From: Geomicrobium halophilum
GTDB lineage: Bacteria > Bacillota > Bacilli > Bacillales > Marinococcaceae
DNA length: 64,000 bases
Direction of reading: 5' to 3'
Assembly: GCF_014207655.1 (NCBI RefSeq)
Contig: NZ_JACHHJ010000004.1
Span: 1 to 64,000, forward strand
Made by a program: the position numbers and the translations under genes. This document shows, piece by piece, positions 1-9,700 of this stretch. The stretch's first letter is position 1; each line of letters begins with the position of its first letter. Below the pieces are notes generated by a model. It saw nothing but the letters and a program-made list of their open reading frames with translations. It did no database searches and was not told the DNA's origin.

Positions 1-299
1 CGCCGCTCAAAAAGCGACCTTTACAATATATCAGGTTATCTCTCTTGCGTCAACAGGAAATTTAAATAAATAATTTTGTTTAGTTTATCGGTTTTCCCTG
101 TCCTCAACGACGCGAATACTAAGATAACACGCTGGCTATTCACCGTCAACCATTTTTTTAATGATTTTTTGTGGTCTTCTCTGTTTTCATCGCTGCTGAG
201 ACCATGTGACGGCGACAGATTCTTAATTTATCATTTATAACGTAATTACGCAAGGGTTTTTTTCGAACTCATTCATCAATACCGATTGATCATCAACTG
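1..299. other. Intergenic region before ygzB, no gene seen
   Basis: No reading frame with a ribosome binding site and no recognised RNA gene is visible here. The sequence is AT-rich, and the only functional element identified is the ygzB promoter at its right end. An upstream gene may end to the left of the window. Confidence 0.5.
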
Positions 300-308
300 T
301 GCTATAAT
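300..308 (+). promoter_or_regulatory. Extended -10 promoter for ygzB
   Basis: TGCTATAAT reads as an extended -10 element (TGn followed by a perfect TATAAT) 37 bases upstream of the ygzB start. No good -35 is visible at 17 bases, which is common for extended -10 promoters. Confidence 0.5.
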
Positions 309-344
309 TAAGTATAAGAACGGACAAGCACGAGGAGGTAAAGC

Positions 345-689
345 ATGGCGAAAATTAACCGGATCCGTACCTTCGCGATGGCTTTGGTATTTATCGGGAT
401 CTTTATTATGTATATTGCAATCTTTGTTTTCAGCAACAGTCCTATCCTAATGTCCATTGCAATGATCATTGGTTTTTTATCTGTCATCTCCAGCTCTTTC
501 GTTTATCTCTGGATCGGCATGAAATCGACGAAGTCTGTGCCCGTGACCTGCCCTAATTGCGAAAAGCAGACAAAGATTCTCGGCAAAGTTGATGTGTGCA
601 TGCATTGCGAAGAACCATTAACCCTGGATCCAGAACTAGAAGGAAAAGAGTTGGATGCACGTTATAACCGAAAAAACTTTCAATCTTAA
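345..689 (+). CDS. ygzB: UPF0295 family membrane protein YgzB
   Basis: A 114-residue protein with two hydrophobic segments (about residues 10-32 and 37-60) followed by a cytoplasmic tail carrying two CxxC pairs (CPNC near 70 and CMHC near 87), which suggests a small zinc ribbon. Size, membrane topology and the tail match YgzB of Bacillus (UPF0295), whose function is unknown. It lies tail to tail with perR, as in B. subtilis. The start is set by the strong GAGGAGG ribosome binding site six bases upstream. A shared bidirectional terminator separates it from perR. Confidence 0.88.
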   Translation: MAKINRIRTFAMALVFIGIFIMYIAIFVFSNSPILMSIAMIIGFLSVISSSFVYLWIGMKSTKSVPVTCPNCEKQTKILGKVDVCMHCEEPLTLDPELEGKELDARYNRKNFQS

Positions 690-703
690 TGATCTTCCCA
701 TAT

Positions 704-744
704 AAAAACCCCCGTACCACCTCTAGGGCAGTACGGGGGTTTTT
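704..744. terminator. Bidirectional terminator between ygzB and perR
   Basis: A perfect 14-base inverted repeat (AAAAACCCCCGTAC and its complement) encloses a 13-base loop, giving a U-run on either strand. It serves both convergent genes. Confidence 0.93.
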
Positions 745-750
745 ATTCGG

Positions 751-1194
751 TCACGAATGAACCGGCTCTTTACTGGTACACGCCGGACATCTCCCGTAAA
801 TCTCCATCCTATGGGAATCTACTTTAAAATTCGTCACGTGTTCAGCCAACGTTTCCACTTCATCTAAGACTGGATAATGAAAGTCTACGATCTTTCCACA
901 GTCCTTACAGATTATATGGTAATGATTATCCGTTATTGAATCAAAGCGGCTGGATGAATCTCCATATGTCAATTCTTTAACAATGCCGGCTCCTTTAAAT
1001 ACCCGAAGATTATTATATACCGTTGCTACACTCATATTCGGGAACTTTTCTTCCAGTGCTTTATATATTTCATCTGCGGTAGGGTGGGTATTCGTTTCAA
1101 ATAAAAATTCTAATATCGCATGACGTTGCGGTGTCATTCGAACCTTTGCTGCTTTTAATGATTCAACCGCTTTTTGTAGATTTTCATTAGCCAT
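751..1194 (-). CDS. perR: Peroxide-responsive repressor PerR (Fur family)
   Basis: A Fur-family metalloregulator of 147 residues that represses peroxide-defence and iron genes and is inactivated by metal-catalysed histidine oxidation. The N-terminal winged helix contains the conserved [11 protein letters not shown] recognition helix. His37, the His91 and His93 region (NHYH) and the downstream Asp form the regulatory metal site known in B. subtilis PerR. CKDC and CPAC form the structural zinc site. The start two codons inside the longest frame is preferred because it puts the AGAGGGG site about nine bases upstream and aligns the N-terminus with B. subtilis PerR. The neighbouring bcp gene fits a peroxide regulon. 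Confidence 0.95.
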   Translation of the reverse strand: MANENLQKAVESLKAAKVRMTPQRHAILEFLFETNTHPTADEIYKALEEKFPNMSVATVYNNLRVFKGAGIVKELTYGDSSSRFDSITDNHYHIICKDCGKIVDFHYPVLDEVETLAEHVTNFKVDSHRMEIYGRCPACTSKEPVHS

Positions 1195-1230
1195 CGTCAT
1201 GCACCCCTCTTTCTTACAACAATTATTACA

Positions 1231-1245
1231 TTATAATCTATATTA
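1231..1245 (-). promoter_or_regulatory. Possible PerR box before perR
   Basis: On the coding strand one half is a perfect ATTATAA, matching half of the PerR box TTATAATnATTATAA, while the other half matches only about four of seven positions. PerR autoregulation is known in B. subtilis. Here it is inferred from position and one good half site. Confidence 0.35.
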
Positions 1246-1301
1246 AGTGTAACGGAACGAAATAATGGTTGTCAACGAAAGCCATCTTCTTTTACTTCTC
1301 A

Positions 1302-1616
1302 TCAGGCCTTTCCCGGCTGGTTATAACGAGACAGCCATTCTCCCCCTTGAGAGGTGTTAAGTTGAAATGAGGTGTAACGATATTGGGCGTTTCGCGCCAT
1401 TTTCTTTTTCTTCTCTAATTGCAGACATGCCTCTTGCATCGTATGGTTTAAATGTTCCACATCCCGATTGCTGCAACCGATGAGAAATGTCGTGTTTCCT
1501 TTCTTTAAGAAGCCCCCGCTACTCGCTAACTCTGTAATTCGAAACCCTTCATTTTGTAGCCGCCGCTCCAAATGATCCCGGTAGACATCATTAACAATGC
1601 ATACGAGTAATTTCAT
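1302..1616 (-). CDS. PII-like cyclic-di-AMP receptor family protein (DarA/YaaQ type)
   Basis: A 104-residue protein of the YaaQ/DarA family (PF06153), PII-like trimers that bind c-di-AMP. It shows the family pattern MKLLVCIVND near the N-terminus and the GGFLKKGNTTFLIG loop near residues 34-47, which contacts the nucleotide in DarA. It is short compared with DarA in the loop region before the C-terminal strand, so ligand binding is not certain. The internal ATG was chosen because GAAGGAG lies nine bases upstream; the longer frame adds 14 residues without a binding site. c-di-AMP governs potassium and osmotic balance, which would suit a salt-adapted cell. Confidence 0.75.
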   Translation of the reverse strand: MKLLVCIVNDVYRDHLERRLQNEGFRITELASSGGFLKKGNTTFLIGCSNRDVEHLNHTMQEACLQLEKKKKMARNAQYRYTSFQLNTSQGGEWLSRYNQPGKA

Positions 1617-1730
1617 CGATCCATCTCCTTCATCACTTCGAATGGATAACGACACCATTCTTTTATGGAACGGGTGATACTGCTTATTTTTAATTCAGTT
1701 CTCTTTACTATATTATAGCATATTTTGTGG

Positions 1731-2678
1731 TTAATAACCCTCGGATATATCAACAACATTTTGATATTGTCCTTTACCGCTTAGAAACACCTGTAAATTA
1801 TGCTTAAAAATGGGCATGACCCGCGCCTGATAATAAGGGGAATCTCCCGCAACATGGGGGGTAATCGTTATTTCTTCCATGCTCCAGAAGGGATGATGAT
1901 CTGGCAACGGTTCTTCCTTAAAAACATCGAGATAAGCATGGCTGATCTCCCCCTGCTCGAGTGCTGCCTGCAGGTCCTTCTCCTTCACGGTATTTCCACG
2001 TCCGATGTTAATCAATACCCCCTCGTTTTTCATCGTATCCAAAAACGAGCGATCAATGAGATTATCAGTTTGAGGAGTAGACGGTAACACATTAATCACA
2101 TAATCCGAAGCTGACAACAGTTCATCTAGATTCTCTTTTGAGACCATATAGTCAAAGTTCTCAACGTTACGGCCATCGCTGTTCATCCCCCATACTTCCA
2201 TACCGAATGCATGGGATTTCCGGGCAATTTCAGTACCAATAGCCCCTGCCCCTAAAATACCAACGCTTTTTCCGTATAATTCATGAACTTGAAGCTTCTC
2301 CCATATATTCCGATCTTGATTTTTTCGGAATGAAAGGGCCGAACGCGCGTGATCAAGCATGGCGTGCAACGTAAATTCACTCATTTGAATTTGATGGACT
2401 CCCCGGGCATTCGTTACGAGCAAATCCTGTTTTTGTATCCAATCCATCGGAAGATCATCCAAACCCGCCGACGCTACCATCATCCACTGCAGGTTTTGAG
2501 CTTCCTCGAGTACCCCTCCTTTAAGACCGCCGCCATATGTAAATAAGATATCTGCTTTTTTCAAATCCGCTTTCGCACTTTCAGGAGTCTCGTGATAATG
2601 TAAGTGGAGCTCCGGAAACGAACGTTCCAGATCCTCTTTTAGCGAAGGTTCAATCTTCGAAGTAAAAACAACGCGCAT
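1731..2678 (-). CDS. D-2-hydroxyacid dehydrogenase family protein
   Basis: A 315-residue NAD(P)-dependent oxidoreductase of the D-isomer specific 2-hydroxyacid dehydrogenase family. The Rossmann dinucleotide-binding motif GILGAGAIG lies near residue 140, the NIGRGNTV segment holds the conserved Arg, the EEPLPDHHPFW segment the conserved Glu, and ITPHVAG the catalytic His. Substrate cannot be predicted from sequence. The gene begins three bases after the bcp stop codon with a strong AAAGGAGGGG site, so it is almost certainly cotranscribed with bcp. Confidence 0.85.
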   Translation of the reverse strand: MRVVFTSKIEPSLKEDLERSFPELHLHYHETPESAKADLKKADILFTYGGGLKGGVLEEAQNLQWMMVASAGLDDLPMDWIQKQDLLVTNARGVHQIQMSEFTLHAMLDHARSALSFRKNQDRNIWEKLQVHELYGKSVGILGAGAIGTEIARKSHAFGMEVWGMNSDGRNVENFDYMVSKENLDELLSASDYVINVLPSTPQTDNLIDRSFLDTMKNEGVLINIGRGNTVKEKDLQAALEQGEISHAYLDVFKEEPLPDHHPFWSMEEITITPHVAGDSPYYQARVMPIFKHNLQVFLSGKGQYQNVVDISEGY

Positions 2679-2681
2679 TCC

Positions 2682-3149
2682 TTACCCCTCCTTTCCTTTG
2701 ATGTACTCGTACACCTCGTCTACATGCCCTTTCACTCGTACCTTGCGCCATTCTTTTTCGATTTTTCCTTCTGGATTAATCACAAATGTGGAACGGACGA
2801 TTCCCATATATTCTTTGCCGAAATTCTTTTTTAGTTGCCACACTCCATATTTATTTGCCACTTCCTGATCAGGATCTGAAAGCAGAAGAAAAGGAAGTTC
2901 GTGTTTACCAACAAACTTCTCATGTTTTTCAATCGAATCAGGACTCACGCCAAGTACGACGACGCCTTCGGCTTGCAGATCTGGCAAAGCATCTCTAAAC
3001 TCACAGGCTTGAGTCGTACAACCTGGTGTCATATCTTTGGGATAAAAATAAAGCACAACCGTTTGTCCACGGTAGTCACTTAACGTCACCTCTGAGCTAT
3101 CATTTGCTTTTAACGTAAAGTCTGGTGCTTTGTGATCTGTCATATCCAT
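2682..3149 (-). CDS. bcp: Thioredoxin-dependent thiol peroxidase (bacterioferritin comigratory protein)
   Basis: A 155-residue atypical 2-Cys peroxiredoxin of the BCP/PrxQ family that reduces hydroperoxides with thioredoxin as electron donor. The peroxidatic Cys lies in TPGCTTQACEFRD near residues 42-54, with the resolving Cys five residues later, both as in the BCP family. Position next to perR and hemL matches B. subtilis ygaF. It starts a two-gene unit with the downstream dehydrogenase and is divergent from hemL. Confidence 0.93.
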   Translation of the reverse strand: MDMTDHKAPDFTLKANDSSEVTLSDYRGQTVVLYFYPKDMTPGCTTQACEFRDALPDLQAEGVVVLGVSPDSIEKHEKFVGKHELPFLLLSDPDQEVANKYGVWQLKKNFGKEYMGIVRSTFVINPEGKIEKEWRKVRVKGHVDEVYEYIKGKEG

Positions 3150-3351
3150 GATGAAAAATCCTCCCTTTTAAGCGAGTGTCCGTCCAAAAAGAGAGCTGAT
3201 CCTTAGGGGTTTGTAAACATCATCCCGGCATCAAACACTCGACTCTTATTGAACGAACTCTTTTATTTCCATTATGCGCTTTTCTTACATGATTTGTCGA
3301 ATCATTGTCTGCTAAAATAAGGTTACAAACGAAATGTTGGAGGGAAATGTA

Positions 3352-4647
3352 TTGAATATACAGCATTCAAGAGAACTATACAAAGAAGCAAAATCCCATA
3401 TTGTTGGAGGTGTTAACAGTCCATCCCGAGCCTTTAAAGGCGTATCCGGAGGCACACCTGTATTTATGGAAAAAGGTGAAGGTGCTTATTTATACGATGT
3501 TGATGGCAACACCTATATCGATTATATAGGCGGGTATGGACCGATCATTACCGGTCATGCACACCCTCATATTACACGAGCGATTACCGAAGCCGCTCAA
3601 GCCGGCGTGTTATACGGGACACCGACTTCTTTGGAAAATCAATTCGCAAAAAAATTAAAGGATGCGATTCCTTCATTAGAGAAAGTGAGATTCGTGAACT
3701 CCGGCACCGAAGCGGTTATGACGACCATCCGTGTGGCACGTGCTTACACTGGCCGGAATAAAATCATTAAATTCGCCGGATGCTATCATGGACATTCAGA
3801 TCTCGTACTCGTAGCCGCAGGATCTGGTCCGGCCACGTTAGGCTCCCCGGATTCTGCTGGAGTTACCCATAATATTGCTGAAGAGGTCATTACCGTACCC
3901 TTTAATGATATCGACAGTTACAAACAAGCGCTTGACGCTTACGGCGACGACATCGCTGCTGTGCTTGTCGAACCGATCGTCGGCAATTTCGGTATTGTCG
4001 AACCCGAGCCCGGTTTTCTGGAAACGGTGAATCAAATGACCCATGATGCTGGAGCTCTAGTCATCTATGATGAAGTGATTACCGCTTTTCGTTTTCATTA
4101 CGGAGCGGCTCAGGACATTCTCGGCGTCCATCCCGACTTAACCGCCATGGGTAAGATCATTGGAGGCGGATTGCCCATCGGTGCTTACGGGGGCAGTGTG
4201 AAAATCATGGAAGAAATCGCCCCGCTAGGACCAGCCTATCAAGCAGGTACAATGGCTGGAAACCCAGCTTCCATGAAAGCAGGGATTGCTTGCTTAGAAG
4301 TGTTAGAAGATCAAGGGGTATATGATAAACTGGAAGTACTCGGAAAAAAACTTGAAGATGGCTTAGCAAAAATCGCTGACGATACCCAGGTGCCCGTACA
4401 AATCAACCGTAAAGTCGGAGCCCTTACCTTGTATTTTAGCTCACGTGAAGTGAAAAACTATGACGATGCTGAAGCCACAAACAGTGAGCAGTTTTCAACA
4501 TTTTTCCATTCGCTATTAGAACAAGGCATCCATCTTGCACCTTCAAAATTTGAAGCCTGGTTCTTGACCACAGCTCACACAGAAGAAGATATCACAGCAA
4601 CACTCAAAGCTGCAGAAATCGCGTTTCGTGCTGTCAAGAGTCGTTAA
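3352..4647 (+). CDS. hemL: Glutamate-1-semialdehyde 2,1-aminomutase
   Basis: A PLP-dependent class III aminotransferase-fold enzyme that converts glutamate-1-semialdehyde to 5-aminolevulinate for haem synthesis. The PLP Lys lies in [16 protein letters not shown], and the motifs VNSGTEA, CYHGHSD and [10 protein letters not shown] are typical of HemL/GsaB. A TTG start is preferred to the upstream in-frame ATG because GGAGGG lies seven bases before it and the first residues then read [10 protein letters not shown], giving 431 residues, the usual length. Synteny with perR and bcp corresponds to B. subtilis gsaB, the second paralogue in that species. Confidence 0.93.
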   Translation: MNIQHSRELYKEAKSHIVGGVNSPSRAFKGVSGGTPVFMEKGEGAYLYDVDGNTYIDYIGGYGPIITGHAHPHITRAITEAAQAGVLYGTPTSLENQFAKKLKDAIPSLEKVRFVNSGTEAVMTTIRVARAYTGRNKIIKFAGCYHGHSDLVLVAAGSGPATLGSPDSAGVTHNIAEEVITVPFNDIDSYKQALDAYGDDIAAVLVEPIVGNFGIVEPEPGFLETVNQMTHDAGALVIYDEVITAFRFHYGAAQDILGVHPDLTAMGKIIGGGLPIGAYGGSVKIMEEIAPLGPAYQAGTMAGNPASMKAGIACLEVLEDQGVYDKLEVLGKKLEDGLAKIADDTQVPVQINRKVGALTLYFSSREVKNYDDAEATNSEQFSTFFHSLLEQGIHLAPSKFEAWFLTTAHTEEDITATLKAAEIAFRAVKSR

Positions 4648-4670
4648 AAAAATGAAAGGGAGAACAGCTC

Positions 4671-5897
4671 ATGCGTGACGACAACCAAAAAGAATATTTG
4701 GAAGAGCCGCTGAAAATGCTTCGAAAAAAGGTCCTTCCTAAGCTTCCCCCCCACGTACAAAATAAGGTTAACCATGAAGTGGAACGGTTGGAGGATTTAT
4801 TTGTGGATACACGGGCTCCGCGCTTTGCAATCGTAGGCAGACGCGGAGCCGGCAAATCGACGCTTGTCAATGCGATCTTTCAAGCACCGGTAGCAGATAT
4901 AGGAACGGTTACAGCCGAAACTGAACACGCTTCATGGCATACGTACAAAAACGCAACCGAAGAAGCAGTGATGGAAGTACTGGATACCCGGGGGTTTGGC
5001 GAAGGCGACAGGAGACGATTTCAAACTTCTGAAGAGGATGCATGGAATGAAGCGCTCAAAACACGTTATCCAGATGCAATTTTATTTCTCGTTAAAGCCA
5101 AAGAAGTGGATGCCCGTGTTTCCGAAGATATTGAACAATTAAAGAAACTCCGGGAGAAAGTGTCAGAAATGCACGATTATCTCCCGCCTGTGATCGGTGT
5201 GGTCACCCAAGTTGATGAGCTCGATCCTGCCTATGATTCCGATCCGCCGTTTGGAGAAGAAAAACTCACCCACATCACACAAGCCAAAGAACACCTGCAA
5301 CATATGTTAGGAGAGCAGCTTTCTGATGTAGCAGGAATTTTCCCTGTTTGTGCTTATACGGCATTTAAAGACGGTGAAATGGTCTATGATCGACGTTGGA
5401 AAATTGAGGAACTCATTGATTTTTTACTCGATCAGCTCCCGGAAACCACATGGATGCAATGGGCCCGGATTACGCAAGCGAAAACGATTCAAGCACGCAT
5501 TGCAAAGACGATGGGTAAAAGTGCTTCCGCAATCGCGGGTGGCGTCGGAGCCCAACCTATCCCGCTTGCGGATTTACCGTTCATTACAGGGATTCAACTG
5601 TCGATGATTGCAGGCATCGCCTATGTATCCGGACGAAAACTGGATCGCAAAGGGCTCACTGAGTTCCTGGGAGCCATCGGTGCAAACGTCGGAACTGCAT
5701 TCGCTTTTAGGCAGATCGCACGCTCACTAGGAAAATTCACACTGCCAGTTGCCGGTCATGCAATCTCCGGGACATTAGCCGCCACCGCCACATGGGGATT
5801 GTGTAAAGCAGCTATTCTGTATTACATTGAAAAACGGCCGGCTCATGAAGCAAAACAAGCCTATGAAAGTCGTTCTGAGCCCCCGGAGGCACCTTAA
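4671..5897 (+). CDS. Membrane-associated GTPase with DUF697-like domain
   Basis: A 408-residue protein with an N-terminal Era-like GTPase domain: P-loop GRRGAGKST near residue 57, DTRGFGEGD as the G3 motif near 105, and TQVDEL near 180 as a variant G4 motif. The C-terminal third (about 285-390) has glycine- and alanine-rich hydrophobic segments resembling DUF697 proteins. It probably acts at the membrane, but its role is unknown. It starts 23 bases after hemL with a good AAAGGGAG site, so cotranscription is likely. Confidence 0.75.
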   Translation: MRDDNQKEYLEEPLKMLRKKVLPKLPPHVQNKVNHEVERLEDLFVDTRAPRFAIVGRRGAGKSTLVNAIFQAPVADIGTVTAETEHASWHTYKNATEEAVMEVLDTRGFGEGDRRRFQTSEEDAWNEALKTRYPDAILFLVKAKEVDARVSEDIEQLKKLREKVSEMHDYLPPVIGVVTQVDELDPAYDSDPPFGEEKLTHITQAKEHLQHMLGEQLSDVAGIFPVCAYTAFKDGEMVYDRRWKIEELIDFLLDQLPETTWMQWARITQAKTIQARIAKTMGKSASAIAGGVGAQPIPLADLPFITGIQLSMIAGIAYVSGRKLDRKGLTEFLGAIGANVGTAFAFRQIARSLGKFTLPVAGHAISGTLAATATWGLCKAAILYYIEKRPAHEAKQAYESRSEPPEAP

Positions 5898-5986
5898 TAT
5901 ACAACAGAGGTAGAACCGACTCTTTACGATTTTGCATGCACCAATGCCTTGATCTTTATTATTTCAGAAAGGAGCGCCCTGCATCC

Positions 5987-7042
5987 ATGAGACTAGGCGC
6001 CCGTATTTTCAAAACCGGGCTCGCGATTATACTCGCCCTATATGCCGCAAACTGGGTTGGGCTTGAACCTTCCTTTTTTGCGGGGTTAACTGCCGGTTTA
6101 ACCATACAGCCATCAATCTATCGGACGTACCAAAGGGTTCTTCATCAAATACAGGCGAATCTTATCGGCGCTGTTTTAGCTGTCATTTTTGGCCTCACCT
6201 TTGGTCACGAGCCTTTTGTCATTGGTGTTGTTGCCATGATTTCAATCGCCATTATCCTGAGGCTGGGGCTGGATTCATCAACGATTCCTGTAACGCTCGT
6301 CACGATTGTGATCATTATGGGCAACAGCCCCGATGAAAATTACCTTCTCTTTGCGTCCTCCCGCTTTGCCCTAATCATGCTGGGTGTATTTTCAGCATTT
6401 ATTGTTAATTTGGTTTTCCTGCCACCGAAGTATGAGAGCAAACTATATGACCAAATTTTCAATACGACCGTCAATGCCGCACGTTGGATCCGCCTAACGA
6501 CACGTCACGAATCCAATATTCAATCGAGACGAGAGGACTTGGAAGAATCAAACGACAAACTCGTAGATATGGACCAATTGTATTTATTTTTCAAAGAAGA
6601 ACGCAGTTATCTCAGGAGAAATAAATTCGCGAAAGCAAGAAAGGTCGTTTTATTCCGAGAGATGTTGACCGCAACAAAAAAATTGATGGGCATTCTTAAT
6701 CGACTCGATCAACATGAAAATGAATTTTATAATTTGCCTGATCAAACACAAAGGCTTATTCAACAACAACTCGATCGTTTAACGAATTATCATGAAAGAA
6801 TTCTAGCGCGGTATTCAGGGGAGGTAAACACCCAAATGACAGGGTGGATGGCTGAAGAAGTCGATGAAGGAAATGAATCATTGCTCGAATTATTCAAGGA
6901 ATCCTATGATCATAAAAAGGATGGCAGGGAAGAGTGGTTGAGTCTCCTTTTGTTTGTTTCATATATCATTGAGTACAATGAGCAGCTGGATCACCTTGAT
7001 CGATTAGTCGACAGCTTCTTCAATTACCACCAAGATGATTAG
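5987..7042 (+). CDS. ygaE: UPF0421/aromatic acid exporter-like membrane protein (YgaE)
   Basis: A 351-residue protein with five or six N-terminal membrane helices (to about residue 145) and a long charged cytoplasmic C-terminal half, the architecture of the ArAE_1/DUF939 family that includes B. subtilis YgaE. Transport substrate is not known. The internal ATG is favoured because GGAG lies 12 bases upstream and the hydrophobic domain then begins directly; the upstream ATG has no binding site. Position beside hemL and ygaC matches B. subtilis. Confidence 0.82.
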   Translation: MRLGARIFKTGLAIILALYAANWVGLEPSFFAGLTAGLTIQPSIYRTYQRVLHQIQANLIGAVLAVIFGLTFGHEPFVIGVVAMISIAIILRLGLDSSTIPVTLVTIVIIMGNSPDENYLLFASSRFALIMLGVFSAFIVNLVFLPPKYESKLYDQIFNTTVNAARWIRLTTRHESNIQSRREDLEESNDKLVDMDQLYLFFKEERSYLRRNKFAKARKVVLFREMLTATKKLMGILNRLDQHENEFYNLPDQTQRLIQQQLDRLTNYHERILARYSGEVNTQMTGWMAEEVDEGNESLLELFKESYDHKKDGREEWLSLLLFVSYIIEYNEQLDHLDRLVDSFFNYHQDD

Positions 7043-7076
7043 CAGCACGTGGAGGGGCAGTAAGCCACCAGGTCAG

Positions 7077-7601
7077 TTAACGATAAAATAAAAACTGCTC
7101 ATACCAATTTTCAACGAATTGTGAGGAAAATGGCCCCTTTCTTGCATAAATCCAACTTTTGAGTTCATCTACTCCCTCGGCGATTTTTTGTTGTACGCCT
7201 TGGGGGTAATTCATTTCCTTACGATGAATTTCATATTCGTCTTCATCTAACATAAGTACACTACGCTCTGGATTCACTTTAATATCCAAATCATAATCAA
7301 TATATTTCAGCGCCTCCGAATCATACACACAGGGTGAGCTGATGTTACTATAATAATAAATGCCATCACTTCTCACCATCGCGATAGTGTTAAACCATTT
7401 TTGATGATGAAAATAAAAGATAGCCGGCTCTTGTGTCCGCCATTTTTGACCGTTGCTCTCCCTAACGATGATTCGGTCATTGCCACCAATAATTTCTGTC
7501 GATGAACTTTTCAAAATCACAGATTCTTCCCACACACGATGAAGTTTTCCGTTATGTTTATAACTTTGAATTTCAATCGCTTCCCCTTCTCCCGGCAGCA
7601 T
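7077..7601 (-). CDS. ygaC: DUF402 nucleoside tri-/diphosphatase family protein (YgaC)
   Basis: A 174-residue DUF402 (UPF0374) protein. The family includes the S. aureus Ntdp protein, which hydrolyses nucleoside tri- and diphosphates using acidic residues that bind divalent metal. The diagnostic N-terminal IQSYKHNGKLHRVW, the YFHHQKWFN segment and the DYDLDIKV acidic motif are present. Convergent with ygaE and syntenic with B. subtilis ygaC. Confidence 0.88.
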   Translation of the reverse strand: MLPGEGEAIEIQSYKHNGKLHRVWEESVILKSSSTEIIGGNDRIIVRESNGQKWRTQEPAIFYFHHQKWFNTIAMVRSDGIYYYSNISSPCVYDSEALKYIDYDLDIKVNPERSVLMLDEDEYEIHRKEMNYPQGVQQKIAEGVDELKSWIYARKGPFSSQFVENWYEQFLFYR

Positions 7602-7685
7602 TTTAAATTCTCCTTCTCTCTATACTGTCCTATATTATACACGGAACGAAACAAGCATGAAAAATATTTTTCCATTCATCTACAC

Positions 7686-7729
7686 AAAAAGAATGGGATT
7701 CATCCAACAAGGATGATCCCACTCTTTTT
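7686..7729 (-). terminator. Terminator of the first Gln/Asn-rich small gene
   Basis: GGGATtCATCC and GGATGATCCC pair around a short loop, with T-rich tracts at both ends. The minus-strand gene at 7743 ends just upstream of it. Confidence 0.8.
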
Positions 7730-7742
7730 CATGTAATGGAAA

Positions 7743-7862
7743 TTATTGGTTATTGTTTTGTTGATTCTCTTGCTCGCGGTTTTGTTGATTGTTCTCTTGA
7801 TTGTTGTCCTGTTGGTTGTTCTGCTGATCTTGGTTTTGATTTTGATTATGGTTATTTTCCAT
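7743..7862 (-). CDS. Tiny Gln/Asn-rich protein, possible gamma-type SASP analogue (copy 1)
   Basis: A 39-residue ORF that is almost only Asn and Gln with scattered Asp, Glu, His and Arg (starts MENNHNQNQNQDQQNN). A near-ideal GGAGGTGATT ribosome binding site lies just upstream of the ATG and a terminator follows the stop, so it is very likely expressed. It occupies the place held by sspE (gamma-type small acid-soluble spore protein, itself Gln/Asn-rich) in B. subtilis, between ygaC and fabL. That suggests a spore amino-acid reserve protein, but the sspE repeat and GPR cleavage motif are absent, so the assignment is positional inference. Confidence 0.7.
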   Translation of the reverse strand: MENNHNQNQNQDQQNNQQDNNQENNQQNREQENQQNNNQ

Positions 7863-7940
7863 GCCTAATCACCTCCAGTTTATTAGTTTGCCCATTACCC
7901 AAGAGAATATACCTACTTCTTCGAAGAAGTTCTTGAACAT

Positions 7941-7979
7941 AAAAAGCAGGAGCTATCCGTAAGGAAGCTCCCACTTTTT
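7941..7979 (-). terminator. Terminator of the second Gln/Asn-rich small gene
   Basis: GGAGCT and AGCTCC form the core of a hairpin flanked by A5 and T5 runs; the T run follows the stem on the minus strand, just after the stop codon at 7986. Confidence 0.78.
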
Positions 7980-7985
7980 GTGATG

Positions 7986-8123
7986 TTACTGATTATTATT
8001 GTTTTGCTGGTTTTGCTGGTTACGGTTTTGCTGATTGTTTTGCTGGTTGTTCTGTTGGTTGTTCTGCTGGTTATTTTGCTGGTCGTTCTGTTGGTTGTTT
8101 TGTTGGTTTTGGTTTCTTGCCAT
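7986..8123 (-). CDS. Tiny QQNN-repeat protein, possible gamma-type SASP analogue (copy 2)
   Basis: A 45-residue ORF made of about seven QQNN units between a short MARNQN head and an NNNNQ tail; only Ala, Arg and Asp otherwise occur. The GGAGGTGATG ribosome binding site is nearly identical to that of its neighbour at 7862, and each gene has its own terminator, so the two look like a tandem duplication that diverged by repeat expansion. Role as a spore storage protein is inferred from the sspE position. On the other strand the same DNA reads as a poly-Leu/Val frame, which has no binding site. Confidence 0.7.
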   Translation of the reverse strand: MARNQNQQNNQQNDQQNNQQNNQQNNQQNNQQNRNQQNQQNNNNQ

Positions 8124-8228
8124 ACCTCATCACCTCCACATTTGTTAAGGTGCCCCTGTGATGAGTGAATATACGTAGAAATATCGATGAATTTTTACAA
8201 TGTATTCAGTAGGGAAGGAAAACAAAAC

Positions 8229-9026
<798 letters not shown>

Positions 9027-9073
9027 TTACTTTTTCGGGAAAAACAACCTTAAAGCAAGGAGGTTGATTTGAA

Positions 9074-9391
9074 ATGGAACGCAAGAAATACTATATCACA
9101 TTAGATCAAGCAATGATGGGAATTTCTGATGTAAAAACCGATGATAATAAAATCCAATATGAAATCGAAGCAACTGAACGTGAAAAAGAGGTCATCGGGG
9201 ATTTGTTGGAAAAAATAGAGAGTGAAGATGTGGAAGGACAGGAAATTTTGGTCCGCCCTTTTAACGAGGAAGCTGCGGACAAAGATAAAGAAATGATGGG
9301 GAAAGAAATGCAACAGCTTTTTTCTTATATTTACGATCTTGGAACTAAACAGACACGCTCCTTTATTGAACAACTGCGCGAAGAAACCTAA
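9074..9391 (+). CDS. Hypothetical protein, paralogue of the 9701 gene
   Basis: A 105-residue soluble, acidic protein with a strong AAGGAGG site. It is clearly related to the 113-residue product at 9701: both begin with a YY(I/V) strand, share an IEAT segment near residues 30-40, an R-x-FNE motif in the middle and end with a Y-x-LGT-x-x-T helix. No known domain recognised. Location between fabL and mutY is that of yfhS in B. subtilis, but I cannot confirm homology. Divergent from fabL. Confidence 0.75.
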   Translation: MERKKYYITLDQAMMGISDVKTDDNKIQYEIEATEREKEVIGDLLEKIESEDVEGQEILVRPFNEEAADKDKEMMGKEMQQLFSYIYDLGTKQTRSFIEQLREET

Positions 9392-9415
9392 CCAGTCCCC
9401 ACTTGTCTAAAGTAC

Positions 9416-9630
9416 GTGTTCAAAAGAGTCGAGAAGTTTTAAAATTGTTAGCTTATTACCCTTATGCTCTGGGGTGCAAGGAAACCCGTCTCGAGTATCC
9501 TGCTTGTACGAAAGCTGACGCAGAAATTCGACGGCACTAGAATCCTCTTCCTCAAATACTCCTCGAACGAAGAAAAAGTGATTGACTTTTTCGAGGAAGT
9601 TTTTCCGAACTTTTTAAAAAACCTCTTAAG
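9416..9630 (+). repeat. Degenerate copy of the TGTTCAAAA dispersed repeat
   Basis: Begins GTGTTCAAAAGAG and carries an internal block, TCGAGtATCCTgCTTGtACGA, that closely matches the fuller copy at 50853-50973; a tail resembling CCGAACTTTTTAAA follows at about 9605. The copy appears interrupted or fused with a second degenerate copy. It fills the gap between the two paralogous genes. Confidence 0.55.
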
Positions 9631-9700
9631 TGAATACGTATTTCCATACATACTCCCTCTCTTTGCTGTACATTTTAATAAAAAACAAGGGGCGATATGG

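Noticed and set aside
7980-8168. Plus-strand poly-Leu/Val ORF over the QQNN gene
   Set aside because: It is the reverse reading of QQNN repeats, has no ribosome binding site, and the minus strand has a near-ideal site plus terminator.
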